Positions 17,503 to 26,756 are shown, numbered from the stretch's first letter. The stretch is DNA of 64,000 nucleotides from Trichormus variabilis 0441 (GCF_009856605.1 NZ_CP047242.1:1548001-1612000); one strand, 5' to 3'. Made by a program: numbers and translations. Notes: generated by a model from the letters alone, not told the origin.

Positions 17503-18798
17503 ATGTTAAGTATCCCTATTAATCAACATTTGCCTCATACACCTCATTTGGTGACATCATTACCGGGGCCTAGAGCTAAAGCAATTGTAGAACGCGATCG
17601 CGCTGTTACTTCTCCTTCTTATACCCGCGACTATCCCTTGGTGGTGAATCGTGGTGAGGGCTGTATGGTGGAAGATGTGGATGGCAATGTATTTTTAGAT
17701 ATGACAGCAGGTATCGCCGTCACCGCCACCGGACACGCCCACCCAGAAGTAGTCAGGGCAATTCAAGAACAGTCGGCGCGTCTCATACATATGTCGGGGA
17801 CGGATTTCTATTATGAGCCGATGGTGGAACTAGCGGAAAACCTAGCCAGCCAAGCCCCTTTTGTTCATGATACAAAGGTATTCTTCACCAATTCCGGTGC
17901 AGAGTCCAACGAAGGAGCCATCAAACTAGCTCGATATTACACCAAGCGATCGCTCATCATCGCTTTTTTAGGCGCATTCCACGGACGCACCTACGGGGCT
18001 ATGTCTTTGACTGGTTCTAAAACTGTACAGCGTGCCAATTTTGGGCCGTTAGTACCAGGGGTGACTCACATTCCCTACGGCACTCACGCTAGCCTAGATT
18101 ACTTAGAAAACAATTTATTGACTACAATCATCCCTGCCCATGAAGTAGCGGCTATTGTTGTTGAACCAATCCAGGGAGAAGGCGGTTATATTGTGCCAGA
18201 GGATGGATTTTTGCAGAGAATCCGTAATATCTGCGATCGCTATGGCATATTAATGGTAGTCGATGAAGTGCAATCAGGTATGGGGCGCACCGGCCGCTTA
18301 TTTGCCATTGAGCATTGGAATGTCACACCTGATATTATTACCACCGCCAAAGGTATCGCTAGCGGGATGCCCTTGGGAGCGATTTTAGCCCGTGCTGAAT
18401 TGATGACTTGGCCTCCCGGTTCCCACGCCACCACATTCGGCGGCAATCCGGTAGCTTGTGCGGCGGGTATTGTCACCCTCAAACTACTCGAAAGTGGCTT
18501 GATGGATAACGCCACCCAAATGGGTGAATTATTACAAACTGGTTTAACTCAATTGCATCAACAATTCCCCAGAATGTCCTTACCTAGAGGTAAAGGATTG
18601 ATGGTGGCGGTGGATTTATTAGATGAAGACGGTAATTTTGATTCTAAGTTGCGCGATCGCATCATTCAAGAGGCCTTCTATCACGGACTGTTATTACTGG
18701 GTTGTGGTAAAGCTGCAATCCGTTTCTGTCCACCGCTAGTTATCAACCGTGAACAAATCCAAACCACTCTGGATATCCTCGCGGAAATTTTAAGATAA
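17503..18798 (+). CDS. Class-III PLP aminotransferase (acetylornithine/4-aminobutyrate type)
   Basis: 431 aa. Typical class-III motifs: GHAHPEVVRAIQEQ, the PLP-phosphate site NSGAESNEGAIKLAR (about 124-138), FHGRTYGAMSLTGS, DEVQSGMGRTG with the PLP-binding Asp (about 254), and TTAKGIASGMPLGA with the Schiff-base Lys (about 286). It transfers an amino group from a terminal-amino substrate to 2-oxoglutarate. The segment MSGTDFYYEPMVELAENLA is closer to archaeal-type acetylornithine/GABA aminotransferases than to the usual cyanobacterial ArgD, so the substrate (N-acetylornithine, GABA or ornithine) is open and I give no symbol. It is a stand-alone gene with no arg gene beside it. HIP1 sites are frequent in it, so it looks native. 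Confidence 0.85.
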   Translation: MLSIPINQHLPHTPHLVTSLPGPRAKAIVERDRAVTSPSYTRDYPLVVNRGEGCMVEDVDGNVFLDMTAGIAVTATGHAHPEVVRAIQEQSARLIHMSGTDFYYEPMVELAENLASQAPFVHDTKVFFTNSGAESNEGAIKLARYYTKRSLIIAFLGAFHGRTYGAMSLTGSKTVQRANFGPLVPGVTHIPYGTHASLDYLENNLLTTIIPAHEVAAIVVEPIQGEGGYIVPEDGFLQRIRNICDRYGILMVVDEVQSGMGRTGRLFAIEHWNVTPDIITTAKGIASGMPLGAILARAELMTWPPGSHATTFGGNPVACAAGIVTLKLLESGLMDNATQMGELLQTGLTQLHQQFPRMSLPRGKGLMVAVDLLDEDGNFDSKLRDRIIQEAFYHGLLLLGCGKAAIRFCPPLVINREQIQTTLDILAEILR

Positions 18799-18826
18799 GT
18801 TCTACTTTTGACGGAAAACTCACATT

Positions 18827-19606
18827 TTATAGATTATCAGGGTCAATATTCAATTCTCGCAACTTAGCGGCTAGGCGTTCAGCACGTTGCTTTTCTTGTT
18901 CAGCACGCAGTGTTTCTTGTTCAGCACGTAGTGTTTGCTGTTCCGCGCGCAATGTTTCCTGTTGTGCCAATTCTTCAGGTGTTGGTACTAACTGTCCTTC
19001 TGCTGTGAAATAGCGTAACTGATTGTTCTGCACACCCAAGTGTAAATCTAACTGCTGACTCCATAACCAACCTTGGGGATTTGGTTCTATAGGTTGATAA
19101 TGACCATCTACTAAATGAAATCCGACAAATTCTAAATTATTGGGGTCAAACCAAAAATATTCTGGTGTGCGAAAGATATCTTGATAAATTTGCTTTTTTA
19201 AATCTTTATCCGTGGCTTTTGTCGAAGGTGACAGCAATTCAACAATGATATTGGGATACTTACCGTCTTCTTGCCAGATTACCCAACTTTTGCGTGGTTT
19301 CTTGTCGCATCCTCGCACCACAAAAAAATCAGGGCCGCGAAAGTCCTCTGATTTGAGTTGACGTTGGCTATAATAAATTGTCAAATTTCCCGCCGCATAA
19401 AAGTCATTGCGGTTTTGCCACCACAATTCTAAGCACTGTAATAACAGAATAATCTGGCGTAGATGTAAATCGCTTTCCAATGGTGGTTCGTGACTTTCAA
19501 TATCTCCTGGCGGAAATATTATATCTTCTATTGGTTGGTCACTTTCAATATCTCCTGGCGGAAATATTATACCTGCTACTGGTTGTAAATCTTGGGCGAT
19601 TGACAT
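18827..19606 (-). CDS. Uma2-family (DUF820) putative PD-(D/E)XK nuclease with repeat tail
   Basis: 259 aa. The core (about 45-200) has the Uma2 pattern: LTIYYSQRQLKSEDFRGPDF, then a strand with NIIVELLSPSTKATDKDLK (the E and K of the nuclease core), and YWFDPNNLEFVGF. The C-terminus is a heptad-like tandem repeat (TLRAEQ five times), predicting a coiled coil. The N-terminus carries a duplicated 14-residue unit (IIFPPGDIES twice), matched by a DNA-level duplication at about 19490-19570. Uma2 proteins are extremely abundant in cyanobacteria and their function is unproven. It converges on the aminotransferase gene, 28 bp apart. Confidence 0.85.
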   Translation of the reverse strand: MSIAQDLQPVAGIIFPPGDIESDQPIEDIIFPPGDIESHEPPLESDLHLRQIILLLQCLELWWQNRNDFYAAGNLTIYYSQRQLKSEDFRGPDFFVVRGCDKKPRKSWVIWQEDGKYPNIIVELLSPSTKATDKDLKKQIYQDIFRTPEYFWFDPNNLEFVGFHLVDGHYQPIEPNPQGWLWSQQLDLHLGVQNNQLRYFTAEGQLVPTPEELAQQETLRAEQQTLRAEQETLRAEQEKQRAERLAAKLRELNIDPDNL

Positions 19607-19792
19607 GACTTAATTGGGGCTAAGGGTGATATACGAGGATGGGATGCACAGGTGTTATTACTATCATAATCTGGCTGATCTCTAGTTCTCAGTTATGATC
19701 GAATCTACTTACAGTCTTACCAATATTCTGTTTAGGTGTGATTTTTCCTGCTGAATGACTAAACTGTGCTTAAGCCTCTACAGTTAATCATC

Positions 19793-20734
19793 ATGTCACC
19801 GAAAACCGCACTCAATCTTTTTTCATTATTGTGGCAAAACTATAGCGCCAGAGTTCCTTATGCACGTACTTATGAGCAAATGATTACTGCGGCTGGTGGA
19901 ACTGTGGCTAATGACCATATTGCTTTTCGGTCGTTACGTTTATTGGTAGATAGCCCACGAGGTAAAGTAAATCTGGGTATTAACTATCTGTCTCAAATAG
20001 CTGAAGCTTTGGGTTACGAACCTGCGGGAGAATATAACTTTCCCCAAACTCATCTTTATGCCCGTCACTATCGTCATCCTCAACAAATAGAGTTTGATTT
20101 ACCTAAGTTATTTATCAGCGAATTAATTGTTGATGAATTGCCAGATAATATTATCCAACTCATTACTCAAACAGTCTCTACCGTTGCTGATGAATTTACT
20201 TCGCCTCTAACTTATTTCTCACCAGCAGAAGGAAACGACGGAGTTATTGCCCAACAATTGCAAAAGTTTTTCACCCGTCCTTGGATGACTCCTCGACGTT
20301 CTGTGGTGGAAGCAGTTAATCAAGTTACTCAATATGGTGCATGGGTATTGTTACACGGCTATGCTGTTAACCACTTTACAGGCTATGTTAATCGCCATCA
20401 AACTCCAGAATATGCAGATATAGATGATACTGCCCGTGGTTTGGCTAATTTGGGTGTACCTATGAAGGCAGAAATTGAAGGCGATGTTACCTGGGGTTTG
20501 CGTCAAACAGCAACCCAAGCAGTTAAGGAAATGGTAACAGTTATAGATGATATTAGTGGTCAAGAAGTCGAAATTCCTTGGACTTACGCCTATTACGAAA
20601 TAGCCCAACGTTATCCCCTACAAGTGGAACCTGGAAAAGAGAAGCTATTTGATGGTTTTCTGGGAAATAATGCCCAACAGCTATTTGAAATGACTAGACT
20701 GGTTGAGTGCGATGCCGCAAAGATAGGGAAATAA
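19793..20734 (+). CDS. DUF1338 / HglS-type metal-dependent 2-oxoacid dioxygenase
   Basis: 313 aa from ATG 19793; a GTG at 19766 would add nine residues. The family motif NDHIAFRSLR (about 40-50) carries the first metal His. LHGYAVNHFTGYVNRHQTPEY (about 185-205) carries another, with a Glu in the following AEIEGDVTWGL. DUF1338 is a VOC-like fold; the studied member HglS (YdcJ-type) converts 2-oxoadipate to D-2-hydroxyglutarate with Fe(II). The substrate in this organism is not known. It is preceded by the Uma2 gene in divergent orientation (186 bp). A frame on the other strand inside it is a shadow. Confidence 0.8.
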   Translation: MSPKTALNLFSLLWQNYSARVPYARTYEQMITAAGGTVANDHIAFRSLRLLVDSPRGKVNLGINYLSQIAEALGYEPAGEYNFPQTHLYARHYRHPQQIEFDLPKLFISELIVDELPDNIIQLITQTVSTVADEFTSPLTYFSPAEGNDGVIAQQLQKFFTRPWMTPRRSVVEAVNQVTQYGAWVLLHGYAVNHFTGYVNRHQTPEYADIDDTARGLANLGVPMKAEIEGDVTWGLRQTATQAVKEMVTVIDDISGQEVEIPWTYAYYEIAQRYPLQVEPGKEKLFDGFLGNNAQQLFEMTRLVECDAAKIGK

Positions 20735-20863
20735 TAAGGTTGAAAAGCATTGTATGCGATCGCCATTGCGCTAGGAAATGATTTATCACGCAGAGGAGGA
20801 CACTTGCGTGGGCGGGTTCCCGAATTGAGCAAAGTGTCTGTCGCGCAGAGGCGCGGAGAGTTA

Positions 20864-20969
20864 TACCAATTAGAAAAAAGAATGGGACAAATAAACCATC
20901 TGTAAAGACGCGATAAATCGCGTCTTCTTCACCCAAGGATGTGTTGCAATCATTAATTGAATTGGTATT
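20864..20969. repeat. MITE, copy 2 (ATACCAATT…AATTGGTAT)
   Basis: 106 bp with 9-bp terminal inverted repeats ATACCAATT (20863-20871) and AATTGGTAT (20961-20969), and central palindrome GACGCGATAAATCGCGTC. TA at both ends fits TA-target insertion. It is the reverse-complement sibling of 11832-11932. It fills most of the gap between the DUF1338 gene and the convergent ligase gene. Confidence 0.85.
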
Positions 20970-20978
20970 AGGAGAGAA

Positions 20979-22496
20979 TTATTGGCGTGTATAGCGATGT
21001 TTTACACCGATGGGGAAATATTCGTGATCGCCCATTGGTGCTAGGGCTATCTGTGGTGTTTGATATTCTGGGGGGACATAGTTGGCAAATTCACCGTTCA
21101 GGCGCAATAGTTGGGTGAGAATTGATGTGGCTATGGTTTGGCGTTTGTCTTCGCTATCTTCTACCCCTGGTGCTAGTTCTACAACTACGGATAAAAAGCG
21201 GTTTTTGTCAGCGTCTTCTTTTACTTGCAAGACGAATTTACCTGTTACCCATGCTTGAATAACTGGTTGTTCTAAACCGACGGAGATGTTTTCCGGGTAA
21301 ATATTGGCTCCAAAATAAGAGACTGTAAAGTTTGAGCGTCCAAAGACGTAGACGAAGGGTAGTTGATTAATTCCTCTAGAAGGGTTGGGAGTAGTAGCAG
21401 CAAGGGTTTCTAGGGGATTAAAGCCCCAATTGGCGAGGAATTGGAGCATAGCATCATAACTGATGATTCCGCCTGTGTCTAAGATGTTGTAGCGGATGAG
21501 GGGAACACCGTTGTTACCAGAAAAGAGTAATTGACCGTCTTGGACTTGAAAAAAGCGGTTAACTGGGTCATATTGTACCAGGGTAGGTAAGCGGGATTCA
21601 CCAAATAAAGCTTTGGCTGCTTCGGGATTTTGGGCTAAAAAGCGGCGAATGCAAATACTTAAGGGTGTTTCGTTCCCCAACACACCCGCATCGGCTGTAC
21701 CGTAAAGTGATGCTGAGTCATAACAAGGGTTTTGGGAACCCACTCTTTCCCCAACTAAACTACGCCATTCCTCACTGAATACTTCCCCCGCCATCACCAG
21801 TTTAATTTGATAGCGTTGCCACTCCACACCACGGGCAATTCCTGTATCAATCACATCTTTGAGGAATGGTGGATATCCCAACAGCACCACTTGGTCAAAA
21901 TTACCACCGAGTTCCTGCACTACCCGTAAAATATCTTCTTTATTATTACCCGGTGTAATGACGGTGATGAGGTAGCCTTTACTGGCAAGATAACGACAGC
22001 AATTAGTAGTAAACATACCACCCACCCATGTACCTAAAGTGAAACAAATCACTGCTAGGGTGCGTCTGGTGTCAGCAGCAAAGCTATCGTGAAAAATCTG
22101 CTCAAAGCGTGTAGCGATTTGCAGTTCATCAGTGAAGAAACGAGGCCAAAATGTGGGTTTACCTGTGGAGCCAGAGGAAGCAGCTATCATATCGCAACCA
22201 GACAAATTGCCGTGGCGACACAAGTCAGTCAGAGGATAACGAGAAATATAATTATCTTTAGCGATCGCAGGTAATCTGCCAAAATCCTCTAAAGTTTGAA
22301 TAGCAGCAGCATCAATTCCTCTTTCTGCTAAAAAAGCCTGATACGCAGGTACATGAGCCACTACATCATGAAATAAACTTAAAACTGCTGACTCATCAGA
22401 GGTTCCGATATGTTCTTTCAGTAAAGATTCCAGGGAAGTAGAAACAAAATCTCCCCAAGCCTCAATCACGTCTTTTCTTCTAGATTCTTGATTCAT
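20979..22496 (-). CDS. Phenylacetate-CoA ligase-like (PaaK/F390-synthetase-type) adenylating enzyme
   Basis: 505 aa from ATG 22496, with AGGTG upstream; the frame to 22511 adds only five residues. The ANL adenylation P-loop is ASSGSTGKPTFW (about 107-118). The later motifs YGTADAGVLGNE (A5 region) and LIRYNILDTGG (A7) are present, and the C-terminus is short, as in PaaK. It should activate a carboxylate by adenylation, possibly to a CoA thioester; the substrate cannot be told. No paa or other aromatic-degradation genes are near, so 'phenylacetate' is only the family name. It diverges from the kinase gene at 22625 across an STRR array. Confidence 0.8.
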   Translation of the reverse strand: MNQESRRKDVIEAWGDFVSTSLESLLKEHIGTSDESAVLSLFHDVVAHVPAYQAFLAERGIDAAAIQTLEDFGRLPAIAKDNYISRYPLTDLCRHGNLSGCDMIAASSGSTGKPTFWPRFFTDELQIATRFEQIFHDSFAADTRRTLAVICFTLGTWVGGMFTTNCCRYLASKGYLITVITPGNNKEDILRVVQELGGNFDQVVLLGYPPFLKDVIDTGIARGVEWQRYQIKLVMAGEVFSEEWRSLVGERVGSQNPCYDSASLYGTADAGVLGNETPLSICIRRFLAQNPEAAKALFGESRLPTLVQYDPVNRFFQVQDGQLLFSGNNGVPLIRYNILDTGGIISYDAMLQFLANWGFNPLETLAATTPNPSRGINQLPFVYVFGRSNFTVSYFGANIYPENISVGLEQPVIQAWVTGKFVLQVKEDADKNRFLSVVVELAPGVEDSEDKRQTIATSILTQLLRLNGEFANYVPPEYQTPQIALAPMGDHEYFPIGVKHRYTRQ

Positions 22497-22500
22497 AATG

Positions 22501-22541
22501 CACCTAGTCAATAGTTAATAGTCAATAGTCAATAGTCAACA
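22501..22541. repeat. STRR array (AGTCAAT)n
   Basis: Four to five tandem AGTCAATAGT(C/T)AAT heptamers begin directly upstream of the ligase start codon, so its leader is made of repeat DNA. Confidence 0.85.
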
Positions 22542-22624
22542 CTCCGCATCTTTAGAGAATATTCGTAAATGCGACTACAGTTGTTGTAGTAATTTAGAAA
22601 AACCCTTACCTATCCTTCAGCATC

Positions 22625-24316
22625 ATGCAGGTTTATTGCAGTAAGCAACACGCAAATAATGGCGGTAATCGTTTTTGTACTCACTGTGGTGAGCCTTTAC
22701 CGCTTGCTGTGAAGCAAGTTGTAGATAATCGCTATCGCATCATACGTCAATTAGGACAGGGTGGTTTTGGACGCACTTATTTAGCTGAAGATATTAAAAA
22801 ATCTCATAAAACTTGTGTACTGAAGGAATTTGCACCCCAAGTAGAACACAAAGAGGATTTACAAAAAGCCAAGGAGTTGTTTGAGCGAGAAGCAAATGTT
22901 CTCAAGAAACTCCAGCATTCCCAGATTCCCCGTTTTCACGGTTCCCTACAAGCCAAGATTGGTACTAAAGATTTCTTCTTTTTAGTACAAGATTATGTGG
23001 AGGGTGATAATTATCTCCAACTTTTAGAACAGCGTCAAACTCAGGGGAAAACTTTTACTGAAGAAGAAGTGATTACTCTATTACGGCAAATTTTACCTGT
23101 TTTGATTTATATTCACTCTCAAAACACTGTTCACCGCGATATTTCCCCCGATAATTTGATTTTGCGCCGTTCTGATAATTTACCAGTACTCATTGACTTT
23201 GGCGGTGTGAAACAATTACCAGCGTCTCAGGGTTTCTGGTCTACCAAGTTGGCTGGTAATAATACTTTGTTAGGTAAAAAAGGTTACGCACCAGAGGAAC
23301 AACTACGTCAGGGAAAAGTATTTATAAACAGCGATTTATACTCTTTGGCGGTGACGGCTCTAGTCTTACTCACAGGTAAAGAACCACAAAAATTATACGA
23401 CAGCTATCAGGGTGTTTGGCGTTGGGGGAAAGAAATCAACGCCAGTATTCAACTAGAATCTGTGTTAAAAAGGATGCTTGCTTATAAGCCAGGCGATCGC
23501 TATCAAAATGCAGCACAAATCCTCACCGACTTACCCTCACCCTCATCCCTCACTAAGCCGCCAACTACCCATCTCACTAAGATTAAGACGATGGTAGTGT
23601 CTCCCGGACGCAAGGTAACAGTTCTCGCGGGTAAACTACACAACAAAACTCAAGCAGTGAGCCAAAAGTTACCTTTACCTGTTTGGCTACGTCCTTTCGC
23701 CGTTAGTTTTGGGGGAACAGCTTTAGTTGTCTTAACTGGTGCAGGTACTTGGGCATTAGTAAATTCCGTAGTTCGAGGGGTATCTTCAATCACGATTCCT
23801 TCGATTTCCTTACCCGAATTACCATCCTTACCCAACCCACTAGCCCAACCAGTCAGCGACAAAAACAAAACTAGTAGCAGTGAAGTTCTCAGCCGTCGTC
23901 AACAGCTAGAAATCCCCGAAACATTTTTTATTCAGATCACAGATAGCTTATTCTATGCTCAAAAGCCAGAATTAAAAGGACGTAGCCTCACATCAAAACC
24001 AGAAGATGCACCGCTAAGAGATCAATGGCACGCTGTCGCTGGTGAATTTTTGAATAAAATAGAACAAGCGAACCTCAGTACAGCAGCTCGGCGCAAACTG
24101 GGAAGCTATACCCAAAAAGACTATGAAAACTGGAGAAGACAAGCACGTTCTGGACAACTAGGAAATTACACAGCTAGCCAACTAAATAAAGACACAAATG
24201 AAAAATTTGATCAGTTGTTTCCTGGTCAGCAGCGTGGGAAACTGAATCAACAAACTTTTGGTCAAGTTTGGTATGCGATCGCAGCTGATCAAGTAAGTAA
24301 AGCACAATCTAAGTAG
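22625..24316 (+). CDS. Serine/threonine protein kinase with N-terminal zinc ribbon and membrane anchor
   Basis: 563 aa. A zinc-ribbon-like head (C5, then C18-x2-C21: FCTHCGEPL) precedes a protein kinase domain (about 36-300). The domain has glycine loop LGQGGFGRTYLAED, VAIK-lysine equivalent in CVLKEF, catalytic loop VHRDISPDNLILR and metal-binding IDFGGVKQ. The usual HRDxK lysine is Ser here. A single membrane helix (about 358-382) leads to a ~140-residue outer domain with LKGRSLTSKPEDAPLRDQW and FGQVWYAIAADQV, shared with the next kinase. It likely senses an envelope signal and phosphorylates cytoplasmic targets. It is followed 64 bp downstream by its paralogue, a tandem duplication. Confidence 0.92.
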   Translation: MQVYCSKQHANNGGNRFCTHCGEPLPLAVKQVVDNRYRIIRQLGQGGFGRTYLAEDIKKSHKTCVLKEFAPQVEHKEDLQKAKELFEREANVLKKLQHSQIPRFHGSLQAKIGTKDFFFLVQDYVEGDNYLQLLEQRQTQGKTFTEEEVITLLRQILPVLIYIHSQNTVHRDISPDNLILRRSDNLPVLIDFGGVKQLPASQGFWSTKLAGNNTLLGKKGYAPEEQLRQGKVFINSDLYSLAVTALVLLTGKEPQKLYDSYQGVWRWGKEINASIQLESVLKRMLAYKPGDRYQNAAQILTDLPSPSSLTKPPTTHLTKIKTMVVSPGRKVTVLAGKLHNKTQAVSQKLPLPVWLRPFAVSFGGTALVVLTGAGTWALVNSVVRGVSSITIPSISLPELPSLPNPLAQPVSDKNKTSSSEVLSRRQQLEIPETFFIQITDSLFYAQKPELKGRSLTSKPEDAPLRDQWHAVAGEFLNKIEQANLSTAARRKLGSYTQKDYENWRRQARSGQLGNYTASQLNKDTNEKFDQLFPGQQRGKLNQQTFGQVWYAIAADQVSKAQSK

Positions 24317-24317
24317 G

Positions 24318-24384
24318 GTAATTGATAATTGGTAACTACTGACAACTGACTATGGACTAATGACTAATGACTAATGACTAATGA
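24318..24384. repeat. STRR array; last unit provides next start codon
   Basis: TTGATAATTGGTAACTACTG followed by at least four TGACTAA heptamers up to the ATGACTAAA that opens the second kinase gene at 24381. Confidence 0.9.
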
Positions 24385-26489
24385 CTAAATTATATTGTTC
24401 AAAAGGACACGAGAATTACCCAGGGACTCGGTTCTGTCTTAAGTGTGGGGAGAAGTTGGTGGATAATTTTTTTACACAGGGAATTCAACCTGGGTTAACT
24501 TTAAGTGATCGCTATCTGATTGTACGTCAAGTTGGTCAGGGGGGATTTGGGCGCACTTATTTAGCTGAAGATATTAACCGTTTTCGTGAACTTTGTATTT
24601 TAAAAGAATTTTCACCCCAAGTTCAAACAGCCTACGTCTTACAAAAAGCTGAGGAGTTGTTTCAACGGGAAGCCAAGGTTCTCCATCAGCTACAACATCC
24701 CCAAATACCCCGCTTTCGAGAAATATTTCGTGTCAATCTAGCCGGTAAAGAATATCTATTTTTAGTTCAAGATTATGTAGAAGGGGAAACTTATAGTGGG
24801 TTATTAAATCAACGCATACAGCAAGGGTTACGGTTTACAGAAGCAGAAATCCGTCAACTGTTGCAGCAAATTCTCCCAGTTTTGGACTATATCCATTCTC
24901 TGGGTGTGATTCATCGTGATATATCCCCAGATAATCTCATTCTTCGCAGTGTTGACAAGCTACCAGTATTGATTGATTTTGGTGGTGTCAAACAAGTAGT
25001 AGCCGTTGTTGCATCTCAATATTATCAACCAGGTGTAGTTGCATCTCCTCCAGCCGCTACCCTACTAGGTAAAGTGGGATTTGCACCACCAGAACAGATG
25101 CAAACTGGAAATGTCTCTCCCCACAGTGATTTATATGCTTTGGCGGTCACGGCAGTAGTTTTACTGACTGGAAAACAACCACAGGAATTACTTGATACAT
25201 ATAACTTATCTTGGAATTGGCGACGAGAAATTAGCCTTAGTCCAATTTTTGGGCAAGTATTAGATAAAATGCTGGCGGCTAGACCAGGCGATCGCTATCA
25301 GTCTGCCCAGCAAATATTACACGCGCTTAACCCAGCACCAGTCAATTATCCCCCCACTCAACCCCCCATACCAACACCCCTTCCCACACCACCACCTGTT
25401 TCTACACCCGATACAATTGCCGTAGCCCCATCCCTTCCCACTCCTGACATTTCCCCCGCACCCCAAAGGAAAAACTGGTTGATACCAACCGCCGCATTCT
25501 TATTAGTCGGTACTGTTGGCTTAGTTTGGTTAGGAATGAGTAACAGCGATCGCAACTCTATCTCAGTTGACCCCACTCCCACCCCCACAGAGACACAACC
25601 CACCAACCCCCTAGATAAATACTCCCCCGCAGAACGGCAACGCAAACAAACATTGAACGATCGCCGTCAACAGTTGGGTATAGATTTTAACTTTTACATT
25701 AATGTAGTCAATCAAATTTTCTGGGACAGAAACCCTAGTGAACGGGGACGCACCCTCAGCGATGGGGCAGAAGATGAAAACTTACGGACCGAATGGGATG
25801 CAGTCGCCGCCGAATTGTTAGATAAACTCAAACCCCTGAGTAATCGGGCTAGACGACAACTAGGTACTTATACTGCCGCAGAACGCGATCGCTGGAAAGT
25901 AGAAGTCAATCAAATCAACGTTGGTAGCCGTTCTTTATATGATTTAGGTGATGCAGCCTTCTTCAGAGCATTTCCTGAACAGAAGGGTAAAAACTTTATC
26001 GAACAACCAATTGGACAAGTTTGGCAAGCCTTTGTCAGTGATAAACTGAGTGCGATCGTTGCTGGTACTGTCTTTCAAAAGATTGTCTTTGATCCAGGCG
26101 CTACAAGTAAAACAGTCAGTGGCACTCTCCAGCCTGCTGGCGGTAGAGTTTTTATTGCTGACTTAGCTCAAAACCAATCTCTAGAATTGCAGCTACAAGC
26201 CAACTCCAAAGTTTTATTATCGGTATATTCCCCCTCAGGAAAAACCATATTTTTAGAAGATTCTGAAAAACGCAGCTTATCAACTGAACTCCCAGAATCG
26301 GGATTTTATGAGTTCGTTGTCGTGTCTACTGCATCCACATCCGCAGATTATCAACTCACCCTCACAGTAGAAAATCCCACCCCGCCACCAGAACCGACAC
26401 CAACCCCCAGCGAAACGACCACGCCTACACCAACTCCCAGTGAAACGCCCACAGAAACGCCCACACCTACACCAACTACAGCACCGTAA
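24381..26489 (+). CDS. Serine/threonine protein kinase, paralogue with extra C-terminal domain
   Basis: 702 aa. The zinc-ribbon head (LYCSKGHENYPG, FCLKCGEKL) and kinase domain (about 45-320) are like its neighbour: VGQGGFGRTYLAED, CILKEF, IHRDISPDNLILR (again Ser for Lys), IDFGGVKQ. A Pro/Thr linker and membrane helix (about 372-390, WLIPTAAFLLVGTVGLVWLG) lead to the shared outer domain (RGRTLSDGAEDENLRTEWDAV … FIEQPIGQVWQAF). It has in addition a beta-rich domain resembling bacterial pre-peptidase C-terminal (PPC) domains (about 565-670), and a Thr/Pro-rich tail made of TPTPSETP repeats. The tail could span the wall. ATG lies within the ACTAATG repeat array. A frame on the reverse strand is a shadow of the Pro-rich part. 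Confidence 0.92.
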   Translation: MTKLYCSKGHENYPGTRFCLKCGEKLVDNFFTQGIQPGLTLSDRYLIVRQVGQGGFGRTYLAEDINRFRELCILKEFSPQVQTAYVLQKAEELFQREAKVLHQLQHPQIPRFREIFRVNLAGKEYLFLVQDYVEGETYSGLLNQRIQQGLRFTEAEIRQLLQQILPVLDYIHSLGVIHRDISPDNLILRSVDKLPVLIDFGGVKQVVAVVASQYYQPGVVASPPAATLLGKVGFAPPEQMQTGNVSPHSDLYALAVTAVVLLTGKQPQELLDTYNLSWNWRREISLSPIFGQVLDKMLAARPGDRYQSAQQILHALNPAPVNYPPTQPPIPTPLPTPPPVSTPDTIAVAPSLPTPDISPAPQRKNWLIPTAAFLLVGTVGLVWLGMSNSDRNSISVDPTPTPTETQPTNPLDKYSPAERQRKQTLNDRRQQLGIDFNFYINVVNQIFWDRNPSERGRTLSDGAEDENLRTEWDAVAAELLDKLKPLSNRARRQLGTYTAAERDRWKVEVNQINVGSRSLYDLGDAAFFRAFPEQKGKNFIEQPIGQVWQAFVSDKLSAIVAGTVFQKIVFDPGATSKTVSGTLQPAGGRVFIADLAQNQSLELQLQANSKVLLSVYSPSGKTIFLEDSEKRSLSTELPESGFYEFVVVSTASTSADYQLTLTVENPTPPPEPTPTPSETTTPTPTPSETPTETPTPTPTTAP

Positions 26490-26532
26490 TTTTACGTGAG
26501 TTTGCTAAATTCGGAATAACACCTCTCCATAG
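26490..26532. repeat. Left-end fragment of the 160-bp dispersed repeat
   Basis: ACGTGAGTTTGCTAAATTCG and the following ACCTCTCC match the left end of the elements at 58449 and (inverted) 35626. It starts immediately after the stop of the kinase gene. The rest of that element is absent. Confidence 0.65.
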
Positions 26533-26756
26533 CTTGCTACTCTACGAGTTCTCCGCAGGAGTACCCGCAGGGTACCTCTCTCCGAAACCTACGGTGTACA
26601 CACAAGCCTGATCAACCTTGCCTCATAACGTTTTGATCCCCCCTAACCCCCCTTAAAAAAGGGGGGAATTATAATTAAAGTCCCCCTTTTGAAGGGGGAT
26701 TTAGGGGGATCGAACCACATTTTGTACCCAGCACAAAGATGTGTGTATGCCGTAGG
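26533..26756. repeat. Nested inverted repeats, terminator-like
   Basis: Inner pair: GATCCCCCC (from 26635) with TTAGGGGGATC (26701-26711), itself containing CCCCCCTTAAAAAAGGGGGG and CCCCCTTTTGAAGGGGG hairpins. Outer pair: CCTACGGTGTACACACAA (26588-26605) with ATGTGTGTATGCCGTAGG (26739-26756), 16 of 18 complementary. Short palindromes (GTACCCGCAGGGTAC) lie to the left. The convergent genes on either side could both terminate here. Confidence 0.7.
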
